Source of the DNA: DAMCAP01 sp964369265
GTDB taxonomy: Bacteria; Bacillota; Clostridia; Oscillospirales; Ruminococcaceae
NCBI GenBank assembly: GCA_964369265.1
Contig: CAYJEV010000038.1
Span: 1 to 15,416, forward strand
Direction: 5' to 3'
Length of the DNA stretch: 15,416 bases
A program made the translations under genes and the position numbers. Shown here one piece after another: positions 14,698 through 15,416 of the stretch (position 1 is its first letter; each line of letters opens with the position of its first letter). The notes below the pieces were generated by a model, which saw only the letters and a list, made by a program, of their open reading frames with translations, ran no database searches and was not told the DNA's origin.

Positions 14698-14716
14698 CCT
14701 GTAATACAAGTATTAC
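14684..14716. promoter_or_regulatory. Candidate GntR/FadR-type operator upstream of the promoter
   Basis: GTAATACaaGTATTAC (14701-14716) is a perfect 7-bp inverted repeat with a 2-bp centre. A further half-site ACTTGTAT (14684-14691) pairs with ATACAAGT (14704-14711) as a wider inverted repeat spanning the -35 region. Short palindromes of this size are the usual form of FadR-subfamily operators. Confidence 0.5.
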
Positions 14717-14893
14717 AATATAAAAATCATATCACACCGATACAAAAAAAGCAATAAGACGAATTATCTTTATCTAAACAAACTTTTTTGCGAAATATTG
14801 TTAATATTGCATATATGTTAATTATTTATCATTCATTTTTATATATAAAACACAAAATAAATTACATGTTTGTATTTAATATGTTTAGGATAA

Positions 14894-15099
14894 CTAGCGT
14901 CTGCGATAAATTTTATTGAATGTTTTGCTGGTATAAATGCAGAAAAGCAGATGAAAATTGAAGTTTTTCATCAAAAAAATTGCATTTTCTCTTAGTTGAG
15001 GCAAAAGAAAGTGGTAATTTTAAGGTGTATATTAGTTTAGTTCGCCAATTACAACTACCAATAACAGAATTTGTATTGCACATTTTGAGAGATTTGTAA
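14894..15099 (+). pseudogene. Possible frameshifted remnant of a small gene
   Basis: Two overlapping open stretches read on in different frames: one from 14894 to the TAG at 14993, the other to the TAA at 15097. They would join into one frame of about 68 codons if the run of seven As at 14973-14979 had one more A. The second stretch (for example VYISLVRQLQLPITEF) looks protein-like. No good start codon or ribosome binding site is seen and I do not recognise a family. A perfect hairpin follows 53 nt after the stop. Weak call; it may simply be chance open frames in AT-rich DNA. Confidence 0.2.
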
Positions 15100-15151
15100 T
15101 TGTATATAAACGATATATTTAAAGCTGAGTTGTTTTATTTTAGAAATTGCA

Positions 15152-15196
15152 AAACCAAGCAGTCAGCTCACTTCACTTGAGCTGACTGCTTGGTTT
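15152..15196. terminator. Perfect 19-bp hairpin, bidirectional terminator-like
   Basis: Arms 15152-15170 and 15178-15196 are exact reverse complements with a 7-nt loop. The outer ends are AAACC and GGTTT, so each strand carries some Ts at the foot of the stem (GGTTTTGCAATTT on the minus strand, GGTTTAATGTTTATATTTT on the plus strand). No recognisable gene ends here on either strand. Confidence 0.6.
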
Positions 15197-15227
15197 AATG
15201 TTTATATTTTACATAATCAGTAATTTA

Positions 15228-15385
15228 GGTGAACGGACAACCGCAAGGGATAACTCCATCTTTGACAAAATATCAAACGACATCACAAATTGTAACGGCG
15301 ACTATCAGTCACCATTAGTCATCAGCCAATTATATGGTTTTGCTGCCATCAAGGCTCCGCCCCGCTTACTTGATGGGTGTTTTTT
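15228..15385 (+). ncRNA. Candidate structured RNA or interspersed element
   Basis: This block is clearly less AT-rich than the flanking intergenic DNA and has no start codon on the plus strand. It contains a small TTTGA/TCAAA hairpin (15261-15277), a bulged hairpin in which GGC-GACTA (15297-15304) pairs with TAGTC and GCC (15316-15327), and a terminal hairpin with a T-tract. It does not match any riboswitch consensus I can recall. It could equally be a copy of a dispersed intergenic repeat. The 550 bases before it (14599-15150) contain only the regulator's control region and the possible gene remnant. Confidence 0.25.
15346..15385 (+). terminator. Terminator-like hairpin near the right edge
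   Basis: CCATCAAG (15346-15353) pairs with CTTGATGG (15369-15376) around a GC-rich loop, followed by GTGTTTTTT ending at 15385. This fits a plus-strand intrinsic terminator. An upstream ATGG (15335-15338) could pair with the CCAT instead, an alternative fold. Confidence 0.5.
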
Positions 15386-15416
15386 AATCTCGCTATTCTT
15401 TTAGTTCAAGCATAAA

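Noticed and set aside
14894..14995. Similarity of FIECFAGIN to the FAGIGG motif of cytosine DNA methyltransferases
   Set aside because: Only a few residues match, the second glycine pair is missing and the frame closes after 33 codons.
15198..15404. 68-codon plus-strand open frame near the right edge
   Set aside because: The frame begins in AT-rich sequence right after the 19-bp hairpin, has no ribosome binding site, runs through the terminator-like hairpin and gives no recognisable protein.

Overview
The window is AT-rich, has strong AGGAGG-type ribosome binding sites and tightly packed genes, and encodes a DUF378 protein, a GntR/FCD regulator and a TRAP transporter. It therefore looks like a chromosomal segment of an anaerobic Bacillota (Clostridia-like) bacterium. 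This placement comes from style and gene content only; no rRNA or other phylogenetic marker is present.

Left part (1-2030): a small DUF378 membrane protein on the minus strand and, divergently on the plus strand, a 415-residue DUF1887 protein. The latter has a CARF-like N-terminus and a PD-(D/E)XK-like nuclease C-terminus, as in the CRISPR ancillary nucleases Card1/Can2. No cas gene or CRISPR array is visible. A strong hairpin terminator lies between it and the convergent lplA.

Main part (2031-14598): everything is on the minus strand and reads, in transcription order: GntR/FadR-type regulator, metallo-beta-lactamase-fold protein, short-chain dehydrogenase, PPC/DUF296 protein, E1-alpha (copy 2), E1-beta, E2, TRAP transporter DctP-DctQ-DctM, E1-alpha (copy 1), E3 dihydrolipoyl dehydrogenase, then lplA behind its own promoter. 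The result is a complete lipoate-dependent dehydrogenase complex of the acetoin/2-oxoacid type. A solute importer is inserted into it, there are two alternative alpha subunits but only one beta, and the E2 has two E3-binding-like domains. The simplest reading is a regulated catabolic operon: TRAP imports an organic anion, the SDR (and perhaps the metallohydrolase and PPC protein) converts it to a carbonyl compound, and E1/E2/E3 cleaves that oxidatively to acyl-CoA and NADH. LplA lipoylates E2. The substrate cannot be read from the sequence.

Right part (14599-15416): no convincing gene. It holds the regulator's promoter with two perfect palindromes (candidate operators), a stretch that may be a decayed small gene with a frameshift, a perfect 19-bp hairpin, and a GC-richer structured block ending in a terminator-like hairpin. 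That block may be a small RNA or an interspersed repeat.

Start codons needing correction or attention: E2 and E3 start at internal ATGs (9751 and 4486), while DctQ and the SDR appear to use TTG.
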